A DNA stretch of 56,389 nucleotides, from positions 1-56,389 of the forward strand of contig JAQGMJ010000009.1 in the NCBI GenBank assembly GCA_028292405.1. The letters are read 5' to 3'. This DNA comes from Betaproteobacteria bacterium. Its GTDB lineage: Bacteria > Pseudomonadota > Gammaproteobacteria > Burkholderiales > JAEUOS01. This document shows, one piece after another, positions 16,786 to 25,100 of this stretch (position 1 is its first letter; each line of letters starts with the position of its first letter). Below the pieces are notes generated by a model that did not search any database, was not told where the DNA came from, and saw only the letters and a program-made list of their open reading frames with translations. The position numbers were made by a program, and so were the translations under genes.

Positions 16786-17325
16786 TTAAAAAAGGTGGAA
16801 GGCGCCGCCGTACACGCCCAGTGGCCAGTGGCCGGCGGCGAACAATTGATATTTGCCCGAGAAAAAATGCGCCGGCTCGCCCGCCATGTACGCCAGCGCG
16901 CGCTGGTGCGTCGCCTGCATCGCCGCGCCGGCCGCCACGCGGATGATGTACGGGTCGCCGCAACCCTGGCGCGCCGCAGCCACCGCTGCCGCGCCGTGCA
17001 CCGCCTCGGCGATCTCGTCGGTGGCGCGGGTGAGCTCGCGCATCACCGCATCGGCATCGCCCACCTGCGCGGTCAGGCGCTTGCGCTCGGCCTCTTCACG
17101 GTCCCACCATGACATGTCGCCGCCCGGTGCACGGGTCAGCGTGCTGGCGGTGTGCCAGTCATCGACCAGCTTCAGTGGTATTTGCGCAGGCAGGCCCAGC
17201 CCCGCGACATAGGCCGCGAGATCGTCTTCCTCGACGCGCGTGGGCGCGATGCCCAGCACGGCGAACCACGCCGGAACCGCTTCATCAGCCGGCATCGCGC
17301 GCGGCCGCATGGGAACGACATTCAC
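16786..17325 (-). CDS. Unrecognised 179-residue protein in the oxygenase operon
   Basis: I do not recognise this family. The GTG start at 17325 lies 15 bases after the diiron oxygenase stop, with AAGG upstream; an ATG at 17310 is an alternative. There is no signal peptide or transmembrane helix. The sequence is Ala-rich and helical in the middle (EEAERKRLTAQVGDADAVMRE) and ends in an aromatic-rich tail (HFFSGKYQLFAAGHWPLG). Its location between the diiron oxygenase and the thioesterase suggests a small coupling, chaperone or second subunit for the oxygenase. That role is a guess from position only. Confidence 0.75.
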   Translation of the reverse strand: MNVVPMRPRAMPADEAVPAWFAVLGIAPTRVEEDDLAAYVAGLGLPAQIPLKLVDDWHTASTLTRAPGGDMSWWDREEAERKRLTAQVGDADAVMRELTRATDEIAEAVHGAAAVAAARQGCGDPYIIRVAAGAAMQATHQRALAYMAGEPAHFFSGKYQLFAAGHWPLGVYGGAFHLF

Positions 17326-17340
17326 CGCGACTTTGCCTTC

Positions 17341-18045
17341 TTATGCCGCGAGGCGCACTTGCGGCAGCTTCAAGCCCAGGCTTTCGACCAGGGCGCCGAC
17401 GCGCTCGATGTAATCGGCGCGCATCTCCTCATTGCTGCGCTGCTTCAGGCCGTACTTGCGGTACATCTCGTTGTTCTTCGACTTGTCGCCGCCGAAAAAC
17501 GACGGCAGGTAGGGAAAGTACTGGTCCAGCGCTTCCTGCACCTTCGTCTTGCCATCGGCTGTCTGCAGCAGTTCGGTGCAAAAGTCCTTGCCGAACTGGG
17601 CGTGGAATTTTTCTTCCGGCATGGTCAGGCGGGCGATGTTGCGCAAGGGGTGGAAGCTGCAATGCAGCAGGTCTTCCACCTGCAGGATTTCCGCATAATC
17701 GGCCACCATCTTGATGGTGCAGAACTCTTCCCAGGTCTTCAGCGGGTACTCGAAAATCGACAGCGGCTTTTTGCTCGGGTTGGGCACGGTTTCCGTCTCC
17801 GGAATGCCGATTTCATCGGCCAGTTTCTTGAAGCGCACGTGATGGTGGTACTCCTCCATCGCCACCCGGCAGGTCAGCCACTTGGCATAGGGCGTGGGCG
17901 CAAAGGCGATCGCCGGCTCGTCGAACACGCGCGCGCCGTAGAGCTCGTTGATCGAGTGGCTGCGCACGATCTTTTTCACCGCGGTCTGATACTCCTCGGG
18001 CTGCTGCTTGAACTCTTCGACGGTCTTGACTTCGGCATAGGCCAT
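17341..18045 (-). CDS. PaaA/PaaC-like ferritin-fold diiron oxygenase
   Basis: At 234 residues it is shorter than PaaA (about 310) and close to PaaC in size. Two ExxH iron motifs are visible: EEYHHH at 64-69 and EEKFH at 144-148. Glu34 (NELYG) and acidic residues Asp116, Glu119 and Glu124 are candidates for the other two ligands, so a four-helix diiron site looks complete, unlike the degenerate PaaC. Relatives (PaaA, BoxB) epoxidise aryl-CoA thioesters with O2. With the reductase two genes upstream and a thioesterase downstream it is the probable ring hydroxylase of this pathway. It is encoded without obvious PaaB, PaaC or PaaD partners. GGAG precedes the ATG. Confidence 0.82.
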   Translation of the reverse strand: MAYAEVKTVEEFKQQPEEYQTAVKKIVRSHSINELYGARVFDEPAIAFAPTPYAKWLTCRVAMEEYHHHVRFKKLADEIGIPETETVPNPSKKPLSIFEYPLKTWEEFCTIKMVADYAEILQVEDLLHCSFHPLRNIARLTMPEEKFHAQFGKDFCTELLQTADGKTKVQEALDQYFPYLPSFFGGDKSKNNEMYRKYGLKQRSNEEMRADYIERVGALVESLGLKLPQVRLAA

Positions 18046-18071
18046 GATTTTTTCTCCAGTGAAACGTGAGG

Positions 18072-19016
18072 CTAGACAACCGGGTCGGTATTGAACGACT
18101 CCAGGTCGGTTTTCAGGTCGGTAAACCTGCTTGCGAATTCGCTTTGCACCCGCTGCGCCAGGTCGGCCCCCCAGCCGGCAGCCGGCTCGACCAGCGTCGC
18201 CACCGGACGCGGCTGCGAGAACAGCATCACCTCGCGCCCGCGCACACCGAACAGTTGCCCGCTGACGCCCTTGGCCGCCGGCGAGGCCAGATAAGCGGCG
18301 AAGCGCGCCACATGCAGCGCCGGCACCTTCAGGGCCCGCGCCTTGTAGCTTGCCTGCGCGTCATTGGCGGGAATGATGCTGTCGGTCACCCGGGTCGCCG
18401 CAAAGGGCGCGATCGCATTGGCTGTTACGCCGCTGCGCGCCATGTCCATCGCGATGATGCGCGTGAGCGCCATCAGGCCGCCCTTGGAAGAGGCATAGGC
18501 GCTCTGGCCGAAGTTGCCGTAGATGCCGGCGGAAGAGACGATGTTGATCACCGCTCCCGCCATGCCGTCGAACACCCGGCCGGCCTTTTGCTGTTCGCGC
18601 ATCGCCGCGCAAGCGGCACTGGCGAGCGCATAAGCGCCGACCAGGTTGTTGTCCAGCACCTGGCGATAGGTTTCGGCGTTGCCCTTGAAAACAAACGCGT
18701 CCTTGAGGATCGCGGCGTTGTTGACGACAATGTCGACGCCGCCGAATTTTTCCTGCGCCAGCTTTACCGCTTCGGCTGCGGCCTGTGGCGCGCCGATGTC
18801 CACGCTAAAGGCGGCGGCATTGCCGCCCAGCATTTGCGCCGCGGCCTCGGCCACGCCGGCATCCGGCGCGTCGCCATTGATCGCCACGCCGTTGTCGGCC
18901 ACCACCACGCAGGCGCCGCGCGCGACCAGCTCCGTGCAAATCGCCAGGCCGATGCCGCGCGCGCCGCCGGTGACGATCGCCACCCGCCCTTTCAGTTCGC
19001 CGCTGGTTTCGCTCAT
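18072..19016 (-). CDS. SDR dehydrogenase related to hydroxyacyl-CoA dehydrogenases
   Basis: The protein has 314 residues: an SDR core with TGGARGIGLA, NNAAILKD, SSAG and catalytic YASSKGG, plus a C-terminal extension of about 60 residues. The insertion after the second strand (ADNGVAINGDAPDAGVA) and the C-terminal LFGVRGREVMLFSQPRP resemble the dehydrogenase domain of peroxisomal-type multifunctional enzymes, which oxidise 3-hydroxyacyl-CoA. It lies 26 bases after the reductase and 26 before the diiron gene, so it is tightly coupled to ring oxidation. It may rearomatise a dihydrodiol- or epoxide-derived CoA ester (inference). Confidence 0.85.
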   Translation of the reverse strand: MSETSGELKGRVAIVTGGARGIGLAICTELVARGACVVVADNGVAINGDAPDAGVAEAAAQMLGGNAAAFSVDIGAPQAAAEAVKLAQEKFGGVDIVVNNAAILKDAFVFKGNAETYRQVLDNNLVGAYALASAACAAMREQQKAGRVFDGMAGAVINIVSSAGIYGNFGQSAYASSKGGLMALTRIIAMDMARSGVTANAIAPFAATRVTDSIIPANDAQASYKARALKVPALHVARFAAYLASPAAKGVSGQLFGVRGREVMLFSQPRPVATLVEPAAGWGADLAQRVQSEFASRFTDLKTDLESFNTDPVV

Positions 19017-19042
19017 TTTTCCTCGCTCATTTGTCTCGTCCT

Positions 19043-20083
19043 TTATGCGGTATTGCCCTGCCGGTCCGCCTCGGTATAGAACGCATCGGCGTGAATGTCG
19101 CGCGCCGCCATGCCGCGCTCACCGAGCAGGCGGGTGGCCGCTTCCACCATCACCGGCGGCCCGGCGAGATACGCCTTCATGCCGATCACCCCGGTCAGTT
19201 CGCGCGCCACCACTTCCGTCACCAGGCCGTGCGCATAGCCCGGCGCTTCTTCGTTCGACAACACGATGGTATAGCGAAAGTTCGGGTATTGCGCGGCCCA
19301 GGCCTTGAACAGATCCTCGTGGTACACATCGCGCAGGGCGCGCACGCCGAAGTAAAGCCGGACCGGATTGCTGTTGCCGGCGGCCAGCGTGCGGCCGAGG
19401 ATGGACTCGATCGGCGCCAGGCCCGAACCGCCGGCGATCGCCAGGATCGCGCCCTGGTGGCTTTCGCGCAAATAGGAGGCGCCGTAAGGCCCGCTGACGC
19501 GCACCGTCTGCCCCACCGCGAGCTTGCCCTGAACGAACTGGCTGGCAGCCCCGCCGGGCACTGCCCGTACATGAAACTCGAGGCGTTTTGCGTCATCCGT
19601 GTCCGCCCCGGCGGCAGGCACATTGGCCATCGAATAATCGCGCGTGGTCAGCGGCAGGAATTCGATTTTCGCGTATTGCCCGGCGGTAAAACTGTAGGGG
19701 CCGCCGGACTCGATCTTCAGTACCACGCGCTTGATGTCATGGGTCAGGTCTTCGAGCAGCGCCACCTTGCAGCGCATGAAGCGCTCGGGGTGGACCACCA
19801 GTTCCTCGTCGTCCAGCCTGCGCACCGTGACGTCACCCCAGGCCTGGGTGCGGCAGGCGAGGATCAGGCCGCGTGCCCGCTCTTCAGGCGTCAGCGCGTA
19901 TTCGGAATAGTCCAGGTCCATCACCTCGCCTTGGACCAGCTCGCACTTGCAGGTGCCGCAGTTGCCCTGCTGGCAGGAATACGCCATCGGCACGCCGGCC
20001 AGCAGCAAGGCGTCGAGGATCAGGTCGCCTTCCTCAGCCGGCGCGACAATATCGGAATCCGCGAGATGAATGGCAATCGACAT
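19043..20083 (-). CDS. 2Fe-2S ferredoxin / FAD / NAD(P)H oxidoreductase (oxygenase reductase)
   Basis: The protein has 346 residues from the ATG at 20083; earlier in-frame starts run through the operator palindrome. The N-terminal plant-type 2Fe-2S domain has Cys37, Cys42, Cys45 and Cys77 (CQQGNCGTC ... LACRTQ). FAD binding is at RDYSMAN and NAD(P) binding at GGSGLAP, with a C-terminal AYLAGPP. Domain order (ferredoxin first) is as in phenol hydroxylase P5 and BenC, the reverse of PaaE. It should pass electrons from NAD(P)H to the diiron oxygenase encoded two genes downstream. It is the first gene of the operon under the palindromic operator. Confidence 0.9.
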   Translation of the reverse strand: MSIAIHLADSDIVAPAEEGDLILDALLLAGVPMAYSCQQGNCGTCKCELVQGEVMDLDYSEYALTPEERARGLILACRTQAWGDVTVRRLDDEELVVHPERFMRCKVALLEDLTHDIKRVVLKIESGGPYSFTAGQYAKIEFLPLTTRDYSMANVPAAGADTDDAKRLEFHVRAVPGGAASQFVQGKLAVGQTVRVSGPYGASYLRESHQGAILAIAGGSGLAPIESILGRTLAAGNSNPVRLYFGVRALRDVYHEDLFKAWAAQYPNFRYTIVLSNEEAPGYAHGLVTEVVARELTGVIGMKAYLAGPPVMVEAATRLLGERGMAARDIHADAFYTEADRQGNTA

Positions 20084-20203
20084 GGAGCAAATCCACAGGG
20101 CGTAGCCGCGGAGTCGCGTCGCGGCAGACAAATCTTTTGGGCGGGGCATGCTGCGCAGGCAAATCCGCGCGCGGCAAAGAACTCCCATTTTCAGCGTGAA
20201 GAG

Positions 20204-20233
20204 ACTATACACGCCCATATTGTTTGATGTCAA
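20204..20233 (-). promoter_or_regulatory. Sigma-70-type promoter of the catabolic operon
   Basis: On the minus strand TTGACA (20233-20228) is followed by an 18-base spacer and TATAGT (20209-20204). Most of the spacer is one arm of the palindrome, so a bound repressor would cover the promoter. Confidence 0.75.
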
Positions 20234-20248
20234 ACAATATGGGCGTGT
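20209..20248. promoter_or_regulatory. 40-bp near-perfect palindromic operator between reductase and marR
   Basis: Two perfect 19-base arms, the right one reading TCAAACAATATGGGCGTGT (20230-20248), flank a 2-base centre. It overlaps the -35 element and spacer of the leftward promoter and lies just upstream of a TATAAT for the divergent MarR gene. It is the probable binding site of that MarR protein. Confidence 0.85.
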
Positions 20249-20252
20249 CGCA

Positions 20253-20258
20253 TATAAT
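20253..20258 (+). promoter_or_regulatory. -10 element of the divergent marR gene
   Basis: A perfect TATAAT at 20253-20258, five bases after the palindrome and 29 bases before the ATG. The -35 at 17-base spacing (TCAAAC) is weak and lies inside the operator, which suggests autorepression. Confidence 0.6.
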
Positions 20259-20286
20259 TCCCTTTCACCCCACCGCTACCCCGCTC

Positions 20287-20898
20287 ATGCCCGCCAAGCC
20301 CGACGACGCCGCATCGCCGCCACGCAACAGGGCGGAAGCCGCCGCCGGCCGCGCCGTGGGACGCACCGTGGGACGTACCGTGGGACGTACTGAGGGACGC
20401 ACTGAGAGACGCAAACCCGAACCGCTGGACCAGGGCGGGCTGCCGCACCTGATCGGCTATCACCTGCGGCTGGCGCAGATCAGCGTATTCCGCGATTTCG
20501 CCGAGACTACCCGCGGCTTCGATATTTCGCCCGGCTGGGCCGGACTGCTGACCTTGATCAAGCGCAACCCCGGCCTGACGCAAAGCCGCCTGGCGCTGGC
20601 GATCGGCATCGACCGCTCCACCCTGGTCAACAGCCTGGACCGGCTGGAAGCGCGCCAGCTGGTGCGCCGCCTGGCCTCGCCTCTGGACAAACGCGCCAAC
20701 GTGCTGCAGCTCACTGCCGCCGGAGAAACCCTGCTGGACGGCATATCATCGCGCATCGCCGCGCACGAGGCCCGCATCAAGGAGACGCTGGGTGAGGAAA
20801 ACGCGCCGCAGTTCCTGCGCCTGCTGATGCGCCTGGCCGACCTGCGCCAGGGCGACAGTCCCGACGACACCGGAAGCGGAAGCGGCGTAACCGGTTAG
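20287..20898 (+). CDS. MarR-family regulator with N-terminal GRT repeats
   Basis: The protein has 203 residues from the ATG at 20287; a longer reading frame would begin inside the operator. Residues 21-40 are five tandem four-residue units (GRAV GRTV GRTV GRTE GRTE) encoded by a 12-bp repeat, forming a basic extension before the MarR domain. The winged helix includes NPGLTQSRLALAIGIDRSTLVNSLDRLE and the wing LASPLDKRANVLQLTAAG. It is divergent from the reductase-led operon across the palindrome and is the likely aromatic- or aryl-CoA-responsive repressor. Its stop overlaps the stop of the convergent TonB-like gene. Confidence 0.88.
   Translation: MPAKPDDAASPPRNRAEAAAGRAVGRTVGRTVGRTEGRTERRKPEPLDQGGLPHLIGYHLRLAQISVFRDFAETTRGFDISPGWAGLLTLIKRNPGLTQSRLALAIGIDRSTLVNSLDRLEARQLVRRLASPLDKRANVLQLTAAGETLLDGISSRIAAHEARIKETLGEENAPQFLRLLMRLADLRQGDSPDDTGSGSGVTG
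20347..20406 (+). repeat. 12-bp tandem repeat inside marR
   Basis: Five units of GGACGYACYGWG type (first unit GGCCGCGCCGTG) in the coding frame give the GR(A/T)(V/E) repeats. A sixth, decayed unit follows at 20407. Confidence 0.85.
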
Positions 20899-21581
20899 GG
20901 ATGGACCTCGAAGCGCTGGCGAATCGCGATCGGCTGCCCGGCCAGCTTCGCCGGCTCGAAGCGCAGCACAAAAAACGCGGCCAGCACCCCGCCCACCACT
21001 TCACCGGGGGCATTCGCCACGACGTTGTCGACACGGACCACCTTGCCGTCGCTATCGATCAAAAGATCGAATTCGATCTTCCAGTTGACAACCGAAGCGC
21101 TGCGGCCCGGCAGGTTGAATTTCGGCTCGGTCAGCGGCCGCGCCACCTCGTCAACACCCCCGGCCTCGGCGAAGGTCATCTCCGGCGGCTCGGCCCCGGT
21201 GCTTGCCTCAGTCGAAGGGATAGAGGAAGCCGGCGGCGCCGGTGCCGCTGTTTGCGCCGGTAACGGCACAGGAGCCGGAACTTCCGGCTGGGAAGCCGGC
21301 ACGGGCCCGGCGGTAGATAGCAGCGGTGTCTCCCGATCCGGATCGCCCGGGAGCCGGCGCTGAACCGCCGCAGGCGGGGGCATCGAAGGCTTTGCGCCAT
21401 TCATCTTCGCCGCCGGCACGGGGGCCGGCATCAGCTTGACGCGCAAGGTAAGTGCGTCGCGCCACGGCATCACGACACCCGCGCGGGCAACGGCCGGAAA
21501 CCATTCCAGGTTCAACGCCAGCACGTGGAACAGCAGTGAGCAGGCAATCGCCGCGGGCAGAAAAGGTGATCGCATGCGCAA
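20895..21581 (-). CDS. TonB-like proline-rich envelope protein
   Basis: The protein has 228 residues: an N-terminal membrane anchor (about 8-24), a long Pro/Ala-rich spacer (about 50-130) and a C-terminal segment (WKIEFDLLIDSDGKVVRVDNV ... FEPAKLAGQPIAIRQRF) shaped like the TonB C-terminal fold. TonB-type proteins span the periplasm and pass energy to outer-membrane receptors. No ExbB, ExbD or receptor gene is adjacent. It lies downstream of the pilin operon but behind a strong terminator, so it is probably transcribed separately. Confidence 0.65.
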   Translation of the reverse strand: MRMRSPFLPAAIACSLLFHVLALNLEWFPAVARAGVVMPWRDALTLRVKLMPAPVPAAKMNGAKPSMPPPAAVQRRLPGDPDRETPLLSTAGPVPASQPEVPAPVPLPAQTAAPAPPASSIPSTEASTGAEPPEMTFAEAGGVDEVARPLTEPKFNLPGRSASVVNWKIEFDLLIDSDGKVVRVDNVVANAPGEVVGGVLAAFFVLRFEPAKLAGQPIAIRQRFEVHP

Positions 21582-21584
21582 ATC

Positions 21585-21616
21585 AAAAAAACCGGCCGGC
21601 CTGTGCGGCCGCCGGT
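21585..21616 (-). terminator. Intrinsic terminator after pilE
   Basis: On the minus strand a GC-rich hairpin (ACCGGCGGCC...GGCCGGCCGGT type, 21616-21591) is followed by seven Ts (21591-21585). It ends the minor-pilin operon a few bases upstream of the TonB-like start. Confidence 0.8.
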
Positions 21617-21688
21617 CTCCATGATTTTCCCTCTACCCGCCCAATACCCCTGCTCGCTGAAAAGCTCACGACCGGGCAACAGCGCCGA

Positions 21689-22126
21689 TCAATGGCCCCA
21701 GCACTCGGCGGTGCTGTTGAGCGCCTGGGATTGAACCCCGGTGCTGGTCAGGCTCAGGGCGCCGCAGGTGCTGTCGTTGAAGCCGTTGGCCGGCGTCGCC
21801 GAGATCGTGAATGCCGGAGCGGTCGTGGTGGTGCCCGCCGCCACCGTTACGGCCAGGTCGTGCGTACGTGCAGCGAGAGAGTCGCCGACGTAATTGACCC
21901 AGCCCGCGGGCGGCGTCGACCCCACCGCCAGGTACCCGTTGTTCTGCGTGAAATACCGCTCCTGCTGCTGCGCCATGTTCTGGATCGCGGTACGCGCCGC
22001 CGCCCGCTTGGCGCGCATCACATAGGCGTTGTAGCTGGGCAAGGCAATCGCCGCCAGGATCGAGATCACGATCATCACGATCATCAGTTCGATCAGGGTA
22101 AAACCTTTATGCAGACGCCGTATCAT
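21689..22126 (-). CDS. pilE: Type IV pilin-like protein PilE
   Basis: The protein has 145 residues. A short basic leader MIRRLHKG is cleaved before Phe of FTLIELMIVMIVISIL, with Glu5 present for pilus assembly. The C-terminal pair of Cys (FNDSTCGAL ... AECWGH) can form the D-region disulfide loop. The QERYFTQNNGYL segment is typical of the PilE minor pilins encoded beside pilY1 in beta- and gammaproteobacteria. It starts 24 bases after pilY1 and is the last gene of the operon. Confidence 0.92.
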   Translation of the reverse strand: MIRRLHKGFTLIELMIVMIVISILAAIALPSYNAYVMRAKRAAARTAIQNMAQQQERYFTQNNGYLAVGSTPPAGWVNYVGDSLAARTHDLAVTVAAGTTTTAPAFTISATPANGFNDSTCGALSLTSTGVQSQALNSTAECWGH

Positions 22127-22149
22127 TCTCGTGCTCCTCTAATCATTCA

Positions 22150-25100
22150 TCATTGGGTAAACAGCTGGCGCCAGTACAGGCGGCCGCTCGCCTTCGACTT
22201 CTGCTCGCGGATGCACAGGTCGGACGTCGTTCCCCCGCAATAGGTGTCCACCACCTTGTTCGTGTTCACCGAGCCCACGCAGCCCCAGCCGGTGACGAAC
22301 ACATTCGGCGCCACGCAACCGCCGGTGGCCGTGCTGCCCGCCGAAGAGCCGGCGGTCAGCCCCTGGCCGGAACTCTGGTGGCCATACGTGCTGCCGGTGT
22401 TGACCGTGCTGCCGGTGGGCAGTTTAACCACGTTGGCGATCACCGAGCCGCCGGGAGCGCTGGGGGCAACAATCTGCTGCGTCTGGTTGAAAAGCCCCGT
22501 ACCTGTTAGGTCGAACACGTTGAAATCGGTGCGCCCCCCGGTATTCTCGTCGAGGTCGTACTTGCGCACGTCGGCGCCGCCCTTGCAGGCCACGTTGGTC
22601 GGCTGCAGCGTAATGTACGAGGAGATGCCGCCATCGACAATCACGCTATCGGCGGTAAACCGCTCGCCGGTCGCCGGCAGGTCGAGGTAATAGCCCAGCT
22701 GCTGCGGTTGCACGTTGACGTTGTCGCCGATCGCTTGGGCGGACGGGCAGGTGAAGTTAGTCGGCGGCCAGGGGTTGGCCGTGCTCGTCAGACCCTGCCC
22801 GGGATAGTTCACCTTGCAATTCGACAATGCCGAGGCTGACCTGGTGCCCACGGTCTGATCGGTCAGCCCGGCCAGGAACACCTGCTGCTGCAGGGAATTG
22901 AGGGTGCCCTTGCTGCGGAAATTGGCGGCGACCACAGTGCCGTCATTTCGGTCGTTGATGCCGTAAACCGTTTGGCCGGAGGTGTCGGTCGAATCCGCGG
23001 TCCTGATGAAGGCGCCGGTGCCGAAATAAACCATGTACCCGCCGTTAATGCTGGGCGCGGCCGACACCCCGCCGGTGATCGGTTGCGGGTTATTGGCCGA
23101 GTCCTTGGCGGCGAACAGCAACACCGGGGTGGCCGAGGTGCTGGCGCTCAGGTCGATTTTCCAAAGGTTGCCATAAAGATCGGCCGCGTAGACGATGTCG
23201 GTGGCGCCGTCGAAATTGGAGTCAATGATGGCAGGGCCGCCCAGGCCGTTCGGCGCGGAGGTGGTACCCGGATCGCTGGGAAAGGTGATCTTGAAATAAT
23301 CGGTGCCCAATATCCAGTTCTTGCCGACGCCGGAGATGCCGCTCGGGCCGGACATATAGACGATGTAGAGGGCAGCCTTGCCCGACGAACTCTGGGTGCC
23401 GTCGCTGGCGTTGTTGTAATAGCCGTTGCCGAAAATGGCGGCCCAGCGGCCATTTTGCAGCTTGGTAATCACCGGGCGGCCGAAGGTGTAGCCGAGATCG
23501 GCGTCGCCATTGCTATCGGTGAACTCCCACAACACGGTGCCGTTGGGCGGGGTGGCGCTGCCGGCGGCCGGCAAGCCCGAAGCAAAACCGTTGGTGGAGT
23601 TGCCTTTAGTACCCGGGCTGCTTACATCCAGCGCATAGATGCCCTGGCCGCCGGCATTCATGCCGGCAACCAGTACGGTTCTCCACTTGCCGGTGGGACT
23701 GGCCGTGCCATCGCATGTGGTCAGGCAGGCATCCTGCACCACCGGCGTGCCATCCGCATAAAAGGTATGAACGTAATTGGGATCGGTCAATTGCGAAAGC
23801 TTGCGCACGGCCGGTGAAGGAATATAGGCCAGCCATTCCCTGCCCGTGGTGGACGTATCGGTGTCGTCCGCCGGAAAGGCATGCAGCATGCCGTCGTTCG
23901 CCCCGACGTAGATCATCGGCTTGCGGGAGATATTCGCCGCGGCAAAAGCGTTGTAACCCGTCTCGAAACTGATCGAACTCGGCGCGCCGACATAGGAAGG
24001 CGCGGAATTGACGATATCGCCCAGTAGGGAAGTGCGGTTGCGAAATACGCCGCCCGCATAGCTTTTTTCCGAGGTCCGCACGCCGCGCAGGTAGCTGATC
24101 CGGCTGGCGCCCAGTCCGTCCGCATTGCCGGCGCTGTCGGCGTTCAGCGCCGCCCTTTGTGCCACCGAAAGATCATTGATCGAGTTGAAGGCAACGCCCC
24201 TGTGGTACAGGCTGTTGTTGTCCGCCGTGGCGCCGGTGTAATTGGCAATGCCGTCGTTGTACGTGAGTATGATGCGACCCGAGGGCGGCGTGATGGCGGC
24301 ATTGGTCAAATACTGCGCGGCTGACCAGCCATTTGGCGGTACCGGGTTGGAAATGGTGACCCCGGAACTGGAAAACTGCGCATCGCTCACCAGTGCCGCG
24401 ATCACGTCGCCGGTCCAGGTGCCGGAGGTGTACAGGGATTGGTAAATGTAAAGGCCGCCGGTCGATGGCAGGCTCTGCCCGGACTGGCTGGTGGCCGAAG
24501 CCTTGCCGGCCTCGTCCGCAATCGCCGAGAACGCACTGTTGACCGCGTTGATCATCGCATTCGGGTTGCCGGCCGGCAGGTAGTTTTTCGGCCGGATACC
24601 GTTGTTGCTGGTGTTCGTACCGTCCGTATTGCTGGAATTGCGGTTGCCGTTGTTGTACAGCGTGTCGTACGACGCCCAGTTGCTGTTTGTCGTGGTTCCA
24701 TTGGCCGCCGGCGTGGTGATCGAAAAGCCGGTCGTGCTGGAAAAGTTTCCGGTATCGAAGCCGCCGTACTTGGCGGCATACCAATACTGGGAATTGACCC
24801 CGATATCATTGCTTTCCTGCACGTCCACGATGTAGGTGCTGACCGTGGAGTAGGAGCCGGTGATATTGACGCTGGAAGAATTGTTGTTCAAGTCGGGGCG
24901 GATGTCGTTGATGTGCGCCCAATAGGCCAGGCCCGCCATGTAGAAGCTCGCGCCGCCGGCGCCGGTACCGCTAGTCGCCAGGCCGGAACTGATGTTGTTG
25001 GTCCAGGTCGTGACGTTGACCGCCGTGTCGGTGTAGCCAGCGCCGCCCAAGTCCGCGGCCTGCACGCCGGCGATGGCATCGCACTGACCGTTATTCGTCG

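Noticed and set aside
20224..20286. Extended MarR N-terminus starting at TTG 20224
   Set aside because: That start lies inside the operator and upstream of the -10 element, so it would not be transcribed.
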